Shown here one piece after another: positions 1 to 10,342 of a stretch of 64,000 nt of DNA; the stretch's first letter is position 1; each line of letters starts with the position of its first letter. The translations under genes were made by a program, and so were the position numbers. The stretch is taken from the NCBI RefSeq assembly GCF_017591435.1, contig NC_059287.1, positions 9,121,696 to 9,185,695 on the forward strand. The letters run 5' to 3'. The notes beneath the pieces were generated by a model that worked only from the letters and a program-made list of their open reading frames with translations, did not search any database and was not told where the DNA came from. The DNA is from Portunus trituberculatus. Taxonomy: Eukaryota > Arthropoda > Malacostraca > Decapoda > Portunidae.

Positions 1-27
1 AACCCTGTGAAGTCTGATTCCTCTTTC

Positions 28-148
<121 letters not shown>

Positions 149-289
149 AATATATACAGTAATACTCCATAACGAACAGGATAGGGGTGTCAAAACGAAA
201 ATTCGTTAAGTGGACGTAATTTTCCCATAGGAAATAATGGAAATAGGGGATGCGTCCTGGGCTGGTCCCCAACATACCACATGAATTAA

Positions 290-309
<20 letters not shown>

Positions 310-371
<62 letters not shown>
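310..371. repeat. (AT)n microsatellite
   Basis: A pure AT run follows a poly-A tract inside the MITE and runs directly into the palindrome. Confidence 0.95.
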
Positions 372-373
<2 letters not shown>

Positions 374-471
374 CCTCGACTCCGTGGCACTGAGTGATAG
401 TGAATTATTAATGAAATACCGTGGTATTTCATTAGTAATTCACTATCACTCAGTGCCATGGAATCAAGGTT
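372..471. repeat. ~100-bp near-perfect palindrome
   Basis: The arm 'aacctcgactccgtggcac...' to about 420 is answered by its near-perfect reverse complement ending 'gtgccatggaatcaaggtt', with almost no loop (centre near 421). It lies beside an AT tract inside the Tigger-like element. It could be a small foldback element inserted in the TA array, or a product of the MITE. Transcribed, it would form a roughly 48-bp hairpin. Confidence 0.85.
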
Positions 472-1139
472 ATCCTCATGGCATGAGCATATATGAATAC
501 TAAGATATGATATCCATTATAGGAGGCAATAGAGGAGTGGAAACATAAACATTATGATGAAAGTAACACGCAAGCAAAAAGGTCACAAGAAGAAGAAGCG
601 GCCGAATGGCCGTGAGTCTCCTGCTTCGTCTGTGGCTCATCTCATCTCTGCTTTATTTTTTGGTATTTCATGTAAGATTTCACTTTATGCATTACAAAAC
701 AATCCTTTCTTGGGGTCAAGGTTTGTAAAAAGCTAATAGAAATGTTGTTTTGTCAACAAAAATGCATATATAAGACAAAAACACCACCTCCAGAGGTGGT
801 GTTCCCAGCAACCTCAGAGCAACCTGATAGCAACCTTGTCTCCATCCCTCCAAGCGTTCATGGATGTCATTTCGCTGCAAGAGGTTGCTCTGACGTTAAA
901 GCATCTTGGATCCAGCTCCAGCCTCCAGGAGCGCTACAGACAGGGGCGGGGAGCCAGCCAATCACAGTGAAACTACCGCGTTTGGTCCCTCACCCGGCAA
1001 ATTCAAACCCAGAAAATTCGCTAAAACGGATGTGGTTGTACGTTATGCAGACTTTTTGGTCTAACTTTATATAGTACGTTAAACCAGGAATTCGTTAAAG
1101 GAACGTTTGTTAAGGGGAGTATTACTGTATGTATGTATG

Positions 1140-1142
<3 letters not shown>

Positions 1143-1220
<78 letters not shown>
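1143..1220. repeat. (AT)n microsatellite
   Basis: A pure TA run following a short TATG run. Peptides made only of alternating Ile and Tyr on both strands are artefacts of this repeat. Confidence 0.97.
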
Positions 1221-1224
<4 letters not shown>

Positions 1225-1330
1225 GTACCTCAAATACAAGATCAATTCGTTCCATGACAGCGCTTGTATCTCAAAACTATTTTTCCGACTGAAATGCATT
1301 GAAATACAATTAATCTCTTCCAGCCACCTC
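1221..1330. mobile_element. Possible Tigger-like terminus
   Basis: The sequence 'agtggtacctcaaatacaag' with the following 'attcgttccatgac...tgtatctcaaaac' resembles the conserved ends of Tigger-type elements (CAGTGGTACCTC-like start). It begins exactly where a TA array stops. I could not find the matching far end. The Tc1-like element at 1611 appears to lie inside or beside it. Nothing else is recognisable from 1330 to 1610. Confidence 0.4.
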
Positions 1331-1686
1331 AACAAGAGCACTCCAAGTTTTTTACGAATTTTAGCTAAGTAAAAAAGTATCTACAAATAACAAATATACT
1401 CAACCCTCATTTTTCCTGATTAAATAGTGTAGGCACCAGTTCAGGTTATAAAAAAGTCTGGATAATGCAAATGGCTCTTTTGTTTTACAAAATGTGGATT
1501 TTGCCACTTTAGACTTTTTTGAAAATGAAAAATTTCTTCTATATCAGTTTCCTTGATTAACCCAAGCAAAACTAAGCTAAGTTAACCTAACACTTAAACT
1601 AATCAAACTGTACACTGCTGGTCAGAGCGGAAGGTGCGGTACCTGTGACACCTTATGAAGGAGATTAATGACACAGAAAATATGTT

Positions 1687-2353
1687 TTAATAAGGGTATT
1701 CACCTAAACTAGTGATTGATATGGTGCCCTTGTGCCTTCTTGACCTTTTGAGTCTCCTGGGATGTGAATCACCCAGGTGGTGGAGATACTGAGCGTCAAT
1801 ATTGTCCCATATGTCCTGAATAGCGGCTTGGAGGCGTGAGAGGGAGGAGGCATCTCTCTCCTTTAGCTTCAGTTTTATGTACGCCCAGGGATTTTTCATA
1901 AGGTTAAGGTCTGGGGAACTTGCAGGCCAAGGTTTTAAAAGCCTGACATTGCAAAAATCAAACCAGTCAACAATTAACTTTGCCGTATGGCACAGTGCAC
2001 CATCTTGCAGGAAGGTATCAGCATTGCACTTTTCCAAACACTCATCTAACTCATCTAGAATTAGCTCAAAGTAGTTATTTTGGTTCGCACGAACATTCTT
2101 AGGCAAAAACACGAATTTTTTAAGATTATAGCAAGAAAAACAACCCCACACCATCAAAGAATTTGAATTTAAATGTGTGTGTTGTGTAGCGTTGATCGTG
2201 ATGGTTCCTACAGGGTCTGCGGTACACACGGTTTCTCTGGTTGTCTGTAATCTGAAAACTTGCCTCATCTGACCAACGTACCCTACGACACTTACCTAAG
2301 TCCCAATCTTTGTGCTGAAACAGAAACTGCTTGCCTACTGTTAAGGTAAACAC
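1687..2353 (-). pseudogene. Tc1/mariner-type transposase, frameshifted, catalytic Glu lost
   Basis: A cut-and-paste transposase of the DDE/D superfamily. Seen on the minus strand: 'WSDEASF' with the first catalytic Asp in one frame (2353 to about 2240), then a frameshift, then 'MVWGCFS', 'FLQDGALCHTA' (second Asp) and 'SPDLNLMKNPW' in a second frame ending at 1687. In active relatives the last motif reads SPDLNP-I-E-N-W; here the Glu position is Lys, and 35 residues separate it from the second Asp. The N-terminal DNA-binding region upstream of 2353 is only present as stop-broken frames. A second copy of the 5' half lies at 2826-3135 because of the tandem duplication. The frameshift and the lost catalytic residue make it a pseudogene. 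Confidence 0.9.
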
Positions 2354-3625
2354 GACTGAAGCAAGGTTTTGAAACTGCGCGGCAACTCCGTTATCCCATG
2401 TCGCCTTTCACATATCTCCACACAATCCTTTCACTCACCCCACCCAGCACAGAGGGTTCCTAGCCCAAAGTTCCTTGCTGTGTATGGGAGAGTTGGCCTA
2501 AAGCTGTCTTCAAATAATGTTCAGATTTCTCTGGCTCACACTGCACTTACGCCCTTCAGGCTTGTAAGATGGTGGCGAAGCGCTTCTTCCAATGTTGAAA
2601 AATTCTGAGACCTTTGCCAGTGTTCGCGGCAGTTTCTTGATTTGACTTATTCTCCCTCATTGAGGCACAAATGACTGAGATTTGGGCCTTATTAATTAGT
2701 TTCCTAGGTCCCATAACAGGTAGTAACAGGGCACAATGGTAAGCTCACGCATCCACAAAAAGGGCCCGTGAGGGAGGGTGAAAGAAAATTCAAATGCAAT
2801 CACACGAACCACAGACGAACGTTGACTAAGGAAACATATCATCTAGCTCAAAGTAGTTATTTTGGTTCGCACGAACATTCTTAGGCAAAAACACGAATTT
2901 TTTAAGATTATAGCAAGAAAAACAGCCCCACACCATCAAAGAATTTGAATTTAAATGTGTGTGTTGTGTAGCGTTGATCGTGATGGTTCCTACAGGGTCT
3001 GCGGTACACACGGTTTCTCTGGTTGTCTGTAATCTGAAAACTTGCCTCATCTGACCAACGTACCCTACGACACTTACCTAAGTCCCAATCTTTGTGCTGA
3101 AACAGAAACTGCTTGCCTACTGTTAAGGTAAACACGACTGAAGCAAGGTTTTGAAACTGCGCGGCAACTCCGTTATCCCATGTCGCCTTTCACATATCTC
3201 CGCACAATCCTTTCACTCACCCCACCCAGCACAGAGGGTTCCTAGCCCAAAGTTCCTTGCTGTGTATGGGAGAGTTGGCCTAAAGCTGTCTTCAAATAAT
3301 GTTCAGATTTCTCTGGCTCACACTGCACTTACGCCCTTCAGGCTTGTAAGATGGTGGCGAAGCGCTTCTTCCAATGTTGAAAAATTCTGAGACCTTTGCC
3401 AGTGTTCGCGGCAGTTTCTTGATTTGACTTATTCTCCCTCATTGAGGCACAAATGACTGAGATTTGGGCCTTATTAATTAGTTTCCTAGGTCCCATAACA
3501 GGTAGTAACAGGGCACAATGGTAAGCTCACGCATCCACAAAAAGGGCCCGTGAGGGAGGGTGAAAGAAAATTCAAATGCAATCACACGAACCACAGACGA
3601 ACGTTGACTAAGGAAACATATCATC
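2062..3625. repeat. 782-bp tandem duplication inside the Tc1-like element
   Basis: Unit 1 (2062-2843) and unit 2 (2844-3625) are nearly identical. I saw only a few differences, for example 'caaccccac' versus 'cagccccac' near 2142/2924 and 'ccacac' versus 'ccgcac' near 2415/3197. 'catcta' occurs at both junctions (2840-2845, 3622-3627), suggesting a microhomology-mediated event. The unit covers the transposase 5' half and its upstream region. Confidence 0.95.
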
Positions 3626-3773
3626 TACTTTGACAACTAGAGCTGCAGAGTTGTCAGATAGCGACGTACAGCAAATCCCGCCGTATATTTAGGAGCTAAG
3701 AAGGGATAAATGAAATTTGGTCAGCGTCGAAGTTGTTGTCCCTTTCGCGCCTTCCGCTCTGACCAGCAGCGTA

Positions 3774-5560
3774 CAGTACATTGTGGCTTGTAAGTCGATT
3801 TGGCACTTAAGTCGACCTCTATAACTTGACCCCAAAATGTTGTACTATATGTTGACCTTTGCAGATAAATTGACCCCCCCTAAACTATTACTAAGCCTGG
3901 CCCAATGTTGCCTTGAGTCACTAGATACTGGACTGTAAATGAAGTTTTATCTACAGCAGAACAAATAAAACAATTCTCACAGACTGAAAACCAACCTCAA
4001 GGATTTCAACATCAACATTTGTCTGTTTTAACTCTTTTTATCTCTACTCACCTGTTTCACCACTATATCAGGCGAATATTTACTTTTAAAACTCTAATGG
4101 TAATTGTGTCCAACCACCTACAGTCCTGCTTCAAACATTGAAACAAAAGAAACTGCTACTCATGGGGATTGCACATACTCCCAAAAGGAATATGTTCAAG
4201 GGTGATGTGAATACTTCATAGGCAAAGGACTAAGGGAGGCCAGATAGGACTCCTGAGCTCAGAGATATGCCTCTTCCACCAACATGCTGTGCAGGGGACT
4301 GACACTCTGTAGTAAGTAGGAACAACAATGTACCATACTTTATTACCATAGAATATTTTATTGACAAAAAAAACTAAAAAACATAGAGTAGAGGCAGTAG
4401 TTTGCACTACCCTAAGCAGACAATATCAGCTACAAAACCTCCTGATTCAAATACAACAACAAAAGTTTCACCAGTGTGTAAAATTGTATCTACTATGATG
4501 GTGGGTATTGCACTACCCTCTATCACTGCAGTTTCTCTGCATGGAGTATTGTAAGTGAAGGAAGGTTGGGACGGCTGTGCGCCTACTAGGGTTTACATGC
4601 TAGGGGATGTTGGGTTATCGTGCTAGGTACCTTAAGTTCTTTTTTACTCACAAGCTATCAAAATTGTTCTCATTAAGTAGCTAGTAATACCTCTTACCTA
4701 TCAAAAAAAGAAGAAAAAAAAAAAAATTGCAAACTAGCTTTCTATTTTTCACTTTTCATCAGGATGCCAGAACAGAAGTACACACTGACACTTCCCCATC
4801 TTACTGTGTGTTGTACAGCAAGACCAATGAAAAAAACTCTCTCCATAATAACTGAAGCAAAATGCTGTCTCATCTTATGCATTATGATCTCAAGAGGACA
4901 TAGCAGTAAATATTATGTACATTACTAGTTGCATTTTCACTTTTATAACCGGCACCTTTACTCTATTTAATTTACTTATATAACATAATCACCTGCAGAG
5001 ATCTTCATGTCTCATGTGTCCCCTCCCACTTTTTTATACAAAATCATGCATTAACTTAAACAGAGAACTGTTATTCCATTTCCCTTGAAATAATGAGAGA
5101 TATGGCAAAGTGGCATGGATTATTGGTCTCACCCTGTGGGTCAGTACAATTTAGTTTTACCATAGCCTAGTAATGCTCTACCCTGGTTGGCGTACTACCC
5201 TCCAAGGGCGTTTTATGGAGGGTTAACATGCTACCCACACATTTCCTTATTTGTTGAGACTGGACATGTTTATCCTCAATCATTTGACAGCCTGGCATAA
5301 TAATGAATTCATTGACAAGATATGTTACTTTTATATGAAAATAGGTGGTAGCGATTAACATTGACTGAAAAGGTTAGCAGACCTCATGTACCCTGGTTAT
5401 AGTGGAAAACACACTGCCTAGTTTTCTCTAGCACATACAGAACAGTGGAAACATGCTGGCAGAAAAATTTAAACTATGCCTTGTTACTTATTAGACTGAA
5501 TAAAGTGAATCAGATCAGAAAATTTGAGAATACATTATCTTAATTACAAACAAGATAAAC
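3774..5560. other. No recognisable gene
   Basis: AT-rich single-copy-looking DNA. The open frames (for example 4216-4407 and 5167-5361, minus) are short, uncharacterised and show no motif. I see no repeat partner for this stretch within the window. Confidence 0.6.
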
Positions 5561-5569
5561 TTCCTACAC

Positions 5570-6520
5570 CCATGGCTTCTGCCTCCCTGAACTCCCATCT
5601 GTCAGTGCAGCCATCTACATCCCCTCCAGGTCCATTGCCACTGCCTGGGGGTTGCCAGCTACTGCCTCCATCACCACAGCAGAACTGTCTGCCACCAAAG
5701 AGGGCCTTCAATATGCCACCACCCTTGCTGCTTCTTGCTCTATAGCCCTCTTTTCAGATTCACTCTCTGCCCTCCAAATAATAAAATCCCACTGCCAAAA
5801 CTTTTACCACAACTTCACCCTCATCATACATCATCTCATCCTCCATCTGACCTCCCTGAGACACACCATCCACCTTCAGTGGGTGCCCTCCTATGTCGGT
5901 GTCATGGGAAACACCATGGCCGACGGGGCAACAGCAGAGGCACACACCTATCCCTCCTCTACTGACTTTTCCACTGACCAGACTGACTTCCTAACTGACC
6001 TAAAGACAGCCTCCAGGTGACATTGGGACACTGTGCTGACTGACGTTTTACAGTACACCTCACTGGGACAAATTAGACAGGACACAAGACACCACTGATG
6101 GACCTACTCCCCAAACCGGGCCATGGGCATAGCAGTCACCAGACTGAGAATTGGCCACACCCACCTCAATGCCCACTAACACAAGCTGTGCATGTCTGAT
6201 TCTTCCCACTGCCCCTGGTGCCCTACACAGCCTGACACCCCTGACCACCTGCTGCAGCACTGCCCCATCACCACTCACACCATGTGGCCTTCCTCCACTC
6301 AATAACCACTCTCCATCCACACAGGCCTACAGTGAATGACCATCTGGGTAGCTCTACCAATCCCAACCTGGCCTTCAAGACCCTCAACCTCACCAGGACC
6401 TTCTTACACAAGACAAATCAGCTCCACCACAAATAATTTGAAAATAAAACTGCTGCATACTGCACCTTTGGGGCACTAAGAGGTCTTACAGCCTACAGGG
6501 CCCCAACAAATCACCAAGAA
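5570..6520 (+). pseudogene. Non-LTR retrotransposon 3' end: RNase H and C-terminal zinc motif (family H)
   Basis: A 5'-truncated LINE tail. In the frame through 5652-6020 it reads 'TTAELSATKEGLQ', 'LFSDSLSALQ' and 'WVPSYVGVMGNTMAD', matching the Glu, Asp and final Asp blocks of a LINE-encoded RNase H. The first Asp block upstream is lost or weak. After stops, 'RIGHTHLN' and 'CPWCPTQPDTPDHLLQHC' (about 6140-6270) form the CX2C...HX4C motif that ends many I/Jockey-type ORF2 proteins. The 3' segment from about 6380 ('ctcaacctcaccaggacctt') matches the minus-strand fragment at 10105-10342, so both are tails of one family. RNase H would degrade the RNA strand during target-primed reverse transcription. 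This copy is dead. Confidence 0.8.
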
Positions 6521-7080
6521 GATAAACTTCCATTACTCACATTTATGGATAAGTGGCACATAGTCAGGCAGAAAGCAAGCTGACTAGCCATGAAAGTTTA
6601 TTCAAGGTCTGTAATTGACAAATTTACCAAACCACACTTCTCATCAAACACCATATTAACACCAACAACGCCCGCTAGATAATGATTACCTTTTTTCGTA
6701 TATCTGCAGGGTTGGACCTCCTCTCTATTCATTAAAAACACATTGCAACGTGATAGAGTACTTACTATAGAATATGTCTGTGATGTTTTCAATGTGGGGA
6801 AGGCTTTTGTAAGGCCATAGTAATTAAATTAATAGCGCACTGCCTCCAGAAACTAAGTCCACAATCATCCCTTCCAAGTGAAGCTACACAAATTAGTGCG
6901 TGTGTTCGTGTGTTGGTAAGTGTATGGCGCACGCAGGTGGAGCGTGACGTCGTCAATTCACGTGATAATACATCTGCCAATCACCATACAATACGTGTGA
7001 TCTCTCTCAGTCACGGCTGGCAAGGGTGGCCTGCTGATATACTCTAGTTGTGCCATGGCGAGATAGGTGTGCTGAATGCG
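6521..7080. other. No recognisable gene
   Basis: Only short open frames without motifs (6598-6792 and 6789-6980, minus). The segment may contain the 5' end of the Merlin element that follows, but I did not find its inverted repeats. Confidence 0.5.
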
Positions 7081-7353
7081 ACTAGGGATTATTTGACTAT
7101 GTTAGAAAGTATTGTGGAAAACTAAAAGATCTCTTTGAGTTGTGCGTTCGCCACAAACTAATTCTAGAGGAAAGACTTTGTGACAAGTGTGAGAACAAGG
7201 CTGTTCTATCTCTTGATACAAAGCTTTGGCAGTGCTAGAAACAGGTGGCAAAAGGTCACAAAAAGAAAAGCAAGTGTTAGTGGCAAGTGAGGATTTATAA
7301 AAATACTTTTTTTGAAAAATCTAATTTGGATTTGGAAACAATTTTATTGTTCG

Positions 7354-8200
7354 TTAACACCTTCCTTACCGCAAGACTGTTTTGTGGTACGTGCGTACCA
7401 CGCGCAAAAGCGACCTCGTGGTACCGCAAGATGTTGCCGTGGTACGTGCGTACCACACCAATACATTTCCGTGTATAACCGTGGCCTGAGTGCGGATTTT
7501 GCCTTTTTCATACTCCACGTGGTTCACTATAAACAAACAAACACTGGAGGCGTTATTTTTAGCCACCCCAGCGTAACAAAACCATCCCCCCCCCCCACTA
7601 GCCAATCAATATCGGAGTTAATTTTTCATGCATAAACTATAAAGCCAATCACTATTCTTTGACATATATTATTCCCACAGTCCCCCCAAGAACATCAGTT
7701 CTCTAGTATCGGCCATGGTGAAACTGTTCTATTGCCTCTAGTTAGAGATAATGGTGTCTGCTTCGTGTAGCAGCGATGAAGATTATCATAATTATGAGAC
7801 AGATAGTGAGGATATACTGGAAGACTCTCCAGATGAATATGATTCAGACTATGATCCTGAAAAAGAAATAGGAGAGAGTGATAGTGACAGCAGTGTTGAA
7901 ACCCTCTCGGCAAGTAAGGGGGAGCAGCCTAGTTATGACTGCCTCAGGGCCACCCTCACCAGGTGCAGAGTGTGTGGTGCTGAATTTATGATTAGTGCAC
8001 AATTTATGATTATGTTTACATTTTCTTTTATTAATAAAATGACAAAAATATGTTTAGAAAAAAGTACATAACACTGAGTTAGAAAGAAATATAATGTGTA
8101 GATCTGGCCGTGAGGCACGTGCGCTACGGGCAGGGGCTGCGGTATAGGAGGGGAACGCTTTGTTTATATCGGGGGGTGGCTGCGGTAAGGAAGGGGTTAA
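7354..8200 (+). mobile_element. Internally deleted piggyBac-like element
   Basis: TTAA lies at both borders (7354-7357 and 8197-8200), the piggyBac target-site duplication. Inside them are 16-bp inverted repeats: CACCTTCCTTACCGCA at 7358-7373 and, reversed, CCCCTTCCTTACCGCA at 8181-8196 (one mismatch). Near-palindromic subterminal repeats GTGGTACGTGCGTACCAC occur at about 7384-7401 and 7439-7456 and are likely transposase-binding sites (inference). At under 850 bp it is too short for a full transposase gene. Confidence 0.9.
7751..8071 (+). pseudogene. piggyBac transposase remnant: acidic N-terminus joined to Cys-bearing tail
   Basis: A 106-residue frame inside the piggyBac-like element. Residues 5-55 are extremely Asp/Glu/Ser-rich ('SSDEDY', 'DEYDSDYDPEKE'), as is typical of piggyBac transposase N-termini. 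Residues about 65-80 hold 'TRCRVCGAEF', which could be the start of a C-terminal Cys-rich motif. The DDD catalytic core, several hundred residues long in the family, is absent, so this looks like an internal-deletion derivative. The start at 7751 is the first Met ahead of the acidic block. No catalytic function is expected; a DNA- or transposase-binding role is only conceivable. Confidence 0.6.
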
Positions 8201-8972
8201 CGTATATGTTCGTGAGTGCTTAACGTACAAATTTGTCTGAAACGAACTGAGCCTCACTGACCATTCCATCTGTGATTGGGCAAGTTTTGCAAGAGAAGTA
8301 CTTATTTAGTGGTGCATTAAGAGGGAGGGTAAGATAGGCGGTGAAGGCAAAATTGTAGAAATAGACGAATCCAAGTTTGGAAAAAGAAAATATAACATCG
8401 GTCGTCTCGTTGAGGGTCAGTGGTTGTCGGGGGAGTGTGTCGGCAGACCTGACAGTGTTTCATGGTTCCCGTTGAAAAGAGGGACAGAGACACACTCCTC
8501 CACATAATCAAAGACCGTATTTTGCCCGGTACCATCATTATATCGGACTGCTGGAAGGCATACAGCTATCTCGAGGACGAAGGATTCCGGCACCTGACAA
8601 TTAACCACTCAGTTAACTTTGTCGATCCTCTTGACAAAAACACACACACAAACACCATCGAATGGCTGTGAAAGGAAGCAAAGGCTTAAGTGCCCCTATA
8701 CGGATGCAGGAAGAAACATTTTGCTGGTTACCTGGCAAGGTCCATGTTTGTAATGGCCTACAAGGAAGAGAATAAACGCTTCCACGCATTTCTCCTTGAG
8801 GCAGCTTCCCTGTATAGCCCTTATGACCCTATCCGTTCTCAGGAGACAGTTGCTGCTGCACAGTCTTCCTAATTTGGTAAGTTTGTTATTTATTACGTAT
8901 TTTCTAATATCTCCACATCAACCATAAACGTAAGTCACATTGATGAATGTCTTATCATATTATCAACATCAT

Positions 8973-9755
8973 ATCGGGAGTTTTTGGGAGGAGGAGGTAT
9001 AAAGGAGCGATAAATGCATTTTTTGAATCTAGGGAAATTTCCCTAGGTACTTTACTGTTATTGCGTGGCTAGGTTACTAGCCAAGGATATAAGTTAGGTT
9101 AGGTTAGGTTAGTAACCTTAGGGGGGGTTCCATGGGGGTGCAGCCCCCCAGTTAGGTTAGGTAAGGTAACATTAGGTTAGGTTAATAATTTTAGGGAGGG
9201 TCCAGGGGGGTGCAGTCTCCCCTGGTTAGCAGGGGGGGGTGTCCAGTGGGGGCACAGCCCCCCCAGTTAGGTTAGGTTAGGTTAATAAGCTTAGGTCAGG
9301 TTAGTAACCTTAGGGGGGGTCCATGGGGGTGCAGCCCCCCCAGTTAGGGTAGGGTAGGGTAGGGTAGGGTAGGGTAGGGTAGGGTAGGTTAGGTTAGGTT
9401 AGGTTAGGTTAGGTTAGGTTAGGTACCATTAGGTTAGGTTAATAAGCTTAGGTTAGGTTAGTAACCTTAGGGGGTGTCCATGGGGGTGCAGCCCCCTCGG
9501 TTAGGGTAGGGTAGGGTAGGTTAGGTAACATTAGGTTAAGTTAGTAACCTTAGGGGGTCCAGGAGGGCGCAGTCCCCCCTGGTTAACAGGGAGAGTTCAG
9601 GGGGGGCGCAGCCCCCCGGTTAGGTATATAATTATTCTGGCGTATTGCTTGAAACTTTAATTTTACCCCAAATTTTTTTTAATCTAGGGAAATTTCCCTA
9701 GATTTTCAAAGTCCATTTATCGCTCTTTTGTGTCTCCCCCCAAAAAAACCCCGAT
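8973..9755. repeat. TTAGG-type repeat block bounded by ~75-bp inverted repeats
   Basis: The left arm (about 8973-9050: 'atcgggagttttt', 'gagcgataaatg', 'aatctagggaaatttcccta') is answered in reverse complement by the right arm (about 9680-9755). Between them, 9085-9620 is built of GGTTA/GGGTA pentamers (TTAGG, the usual arthropod telomere unit). These alternate with a recurring unit of the form 'gtaaccttaggggg...tccatgggggtgcagccccc'. Runs of G and C make it a strong quadruplex/hairpin candidate. It behaves like a foldback or MITE-type element with a satellite-like core. It could instead be an interstitial telomeric site, but ordered inverted arms argue for an element. Confidence 0.8.
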
Positions 9756-10104
9756 TCCCCACAGGCCCCCAAGCTTGTTGGGGAGGGTTGGGGGGTGGGA
9801 TGGAGGAAAAGGGGGAGGTCCAACCTTGCAGTTTTACCTTTTTTTCTTCAGTTAACATATTTTGAGGATAAGCGTATTTCTTGTCTGACATCCGTCTTAT
9901 ATAGTAGCGCGTTATAATTTACTCTTTAAACCTGCCATCGAATCAATCATAAATAACCAATTTTCTTTGCCAATGCCAATCCAGTTTTTATCTTCTTGAT
10001 GCGATAGGTCAATAGTATAAGAAAAAAAAATAGGTACCTTCTTTTCCTGCCTGCCAATACATTCATTACATATCTATTATCACTTAGTTCATCAAGTTAC
10101 TGTC
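9756..10104. other. No recognisable gene
   Basis: AT-rich with one G-rich stretch (9780-9820). The minus frame at 9706-9891 is a by-product of the inverted-repeat arm. Confidence 0.5.
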
Positions 10105-10342
10105 TTAAACACCTTGGTTCCTCACCTTCACTGCTTCTCTCCGGCGACTTAATCTCTTTCCTTGTGACTTTGGTCTTCTTGGGGGTTTATTGGGGCCGTG
10201 CAGGCTGTGTGTCACAGCCTCTAGTGCCCCAAAGGTCCGGTATGTGGTGGTGAGGTGTTCAGGCTGTATGTGGTAGAGTTGATTTGTTTTGTGTAGAAAG
10301 GTCCTGGTGAGGTTTAGAGTCTTCAAAGCCTGTGTGACTTGT
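10105..10342 (-). pseudogene. LINE 3' fragment (family H)
   Basis: The minus-strand peptide begins 'KTLNLTRTFLHKTNQLYH', and its DNA matches the tail of the family H fragment at about 6380-6520 ('ctcaacctcaccaggacctt', 'ttggggcacta', 'ggccccaa'). Only the extreme 3' end is present, so nothing catalytic is encoded. It directly abuts the 3' tail of the family E fragment. Confidence 0.65.

Larger units (their letters stand above)
157..1127. mobile_element. Tigger/pogo-like non-autonomous element (MITE)
   Basis: The ends are perfect inverted repeats: CAGTAATACTCC at 157-168 and its reverse complement at 1116-1127. Each end is flanked by TA (155-156 and 1128-1129), the target duplication of the Tc1/mariner/pogo superfamily. 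The subterminal sequence, with 'attcgttaagtgg' and 'cataggaaataatgg', resembles Tigger/pogo ends as I remember them. No transposase is visible; the open frames inside have no recognisable domain. It holds a poly-A/(AT)n tract (about 291-371) and a long palindrome at 372-471. Confidence 0.75.
1611..3773 (-). mobile_element. Tc1/mariner-type DNA transposon, complete ends
   Basis: The 28-bp inverted repeats begin TACACTGCTGGTCAGAGCGG at 1611-1638 and are answered at 3746-3773 (reverse complement) with two mismatches. The outer TA at each end is the expected target duplication. The transposase relic is on the minus strand. The element is longer than usual because a 782-bp segment is tandemly duplicated (2062-2843 and 2844-3625). 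Inferred to be inactive. Confidence 0.9.
7105..8872 (+). pseudogene. Merlin (ISXO2/IS1595-like) transposase, split by a piggyBac element
   Basis: A DDE-type cut-and-paste transposase of the Merlin superfamily, related to bacterial IS1016/IS1595. Part 1 (7105-7353) reads 'CVRHKLILEERLCDKCENKA' (zinc-binding CxxC) and 'FFEKSNLDLETILLFV', with two in-frame stops. The frame breaks exactly at TTAA (7354), where a piggyBac derivative lies, and resumes at 8201. Part 2 has 'EIDESKFGKRKY' (catalytic Asp region, about 8360-8395), a frameshift near 8460, 'IISDCWKAY' and 'LTINHSVNFVDP' (from 8462), then stops at 8669 and about 8687 and 'KKHFAGYLARSMF' to 8872. Two nonsense codons and one frameshift in part 2, plus the insertion, make it a pseudogene. 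Family assignment is from recalled motifs. Confidence 0.85.

Noticed and set aside
554..1074. Two short plus-strand frames inside the first MITE
   Set aside because: No domain, no homology to transposases, and no second copy; likely chance frames.
1107..1341. Open frames made of Ile-Tyr repeats on both strands (also 12184-12775)
   Set aside because: They are translations of (TA)n microsatellites; the flanking residues have no coding signal.
4216..5361. Small minus-strand frames in the 3.8-5.5 kb stretch
   Set aside because: Each is about 60 residues with no motif or context; not enough to call a gene.
9085..9620. A true chromosome end
   Set aside because: The TTAGG-like units are degenerate, interspersed with another unit, flanked by inverted repeats and followed by 54 kb of sequence.
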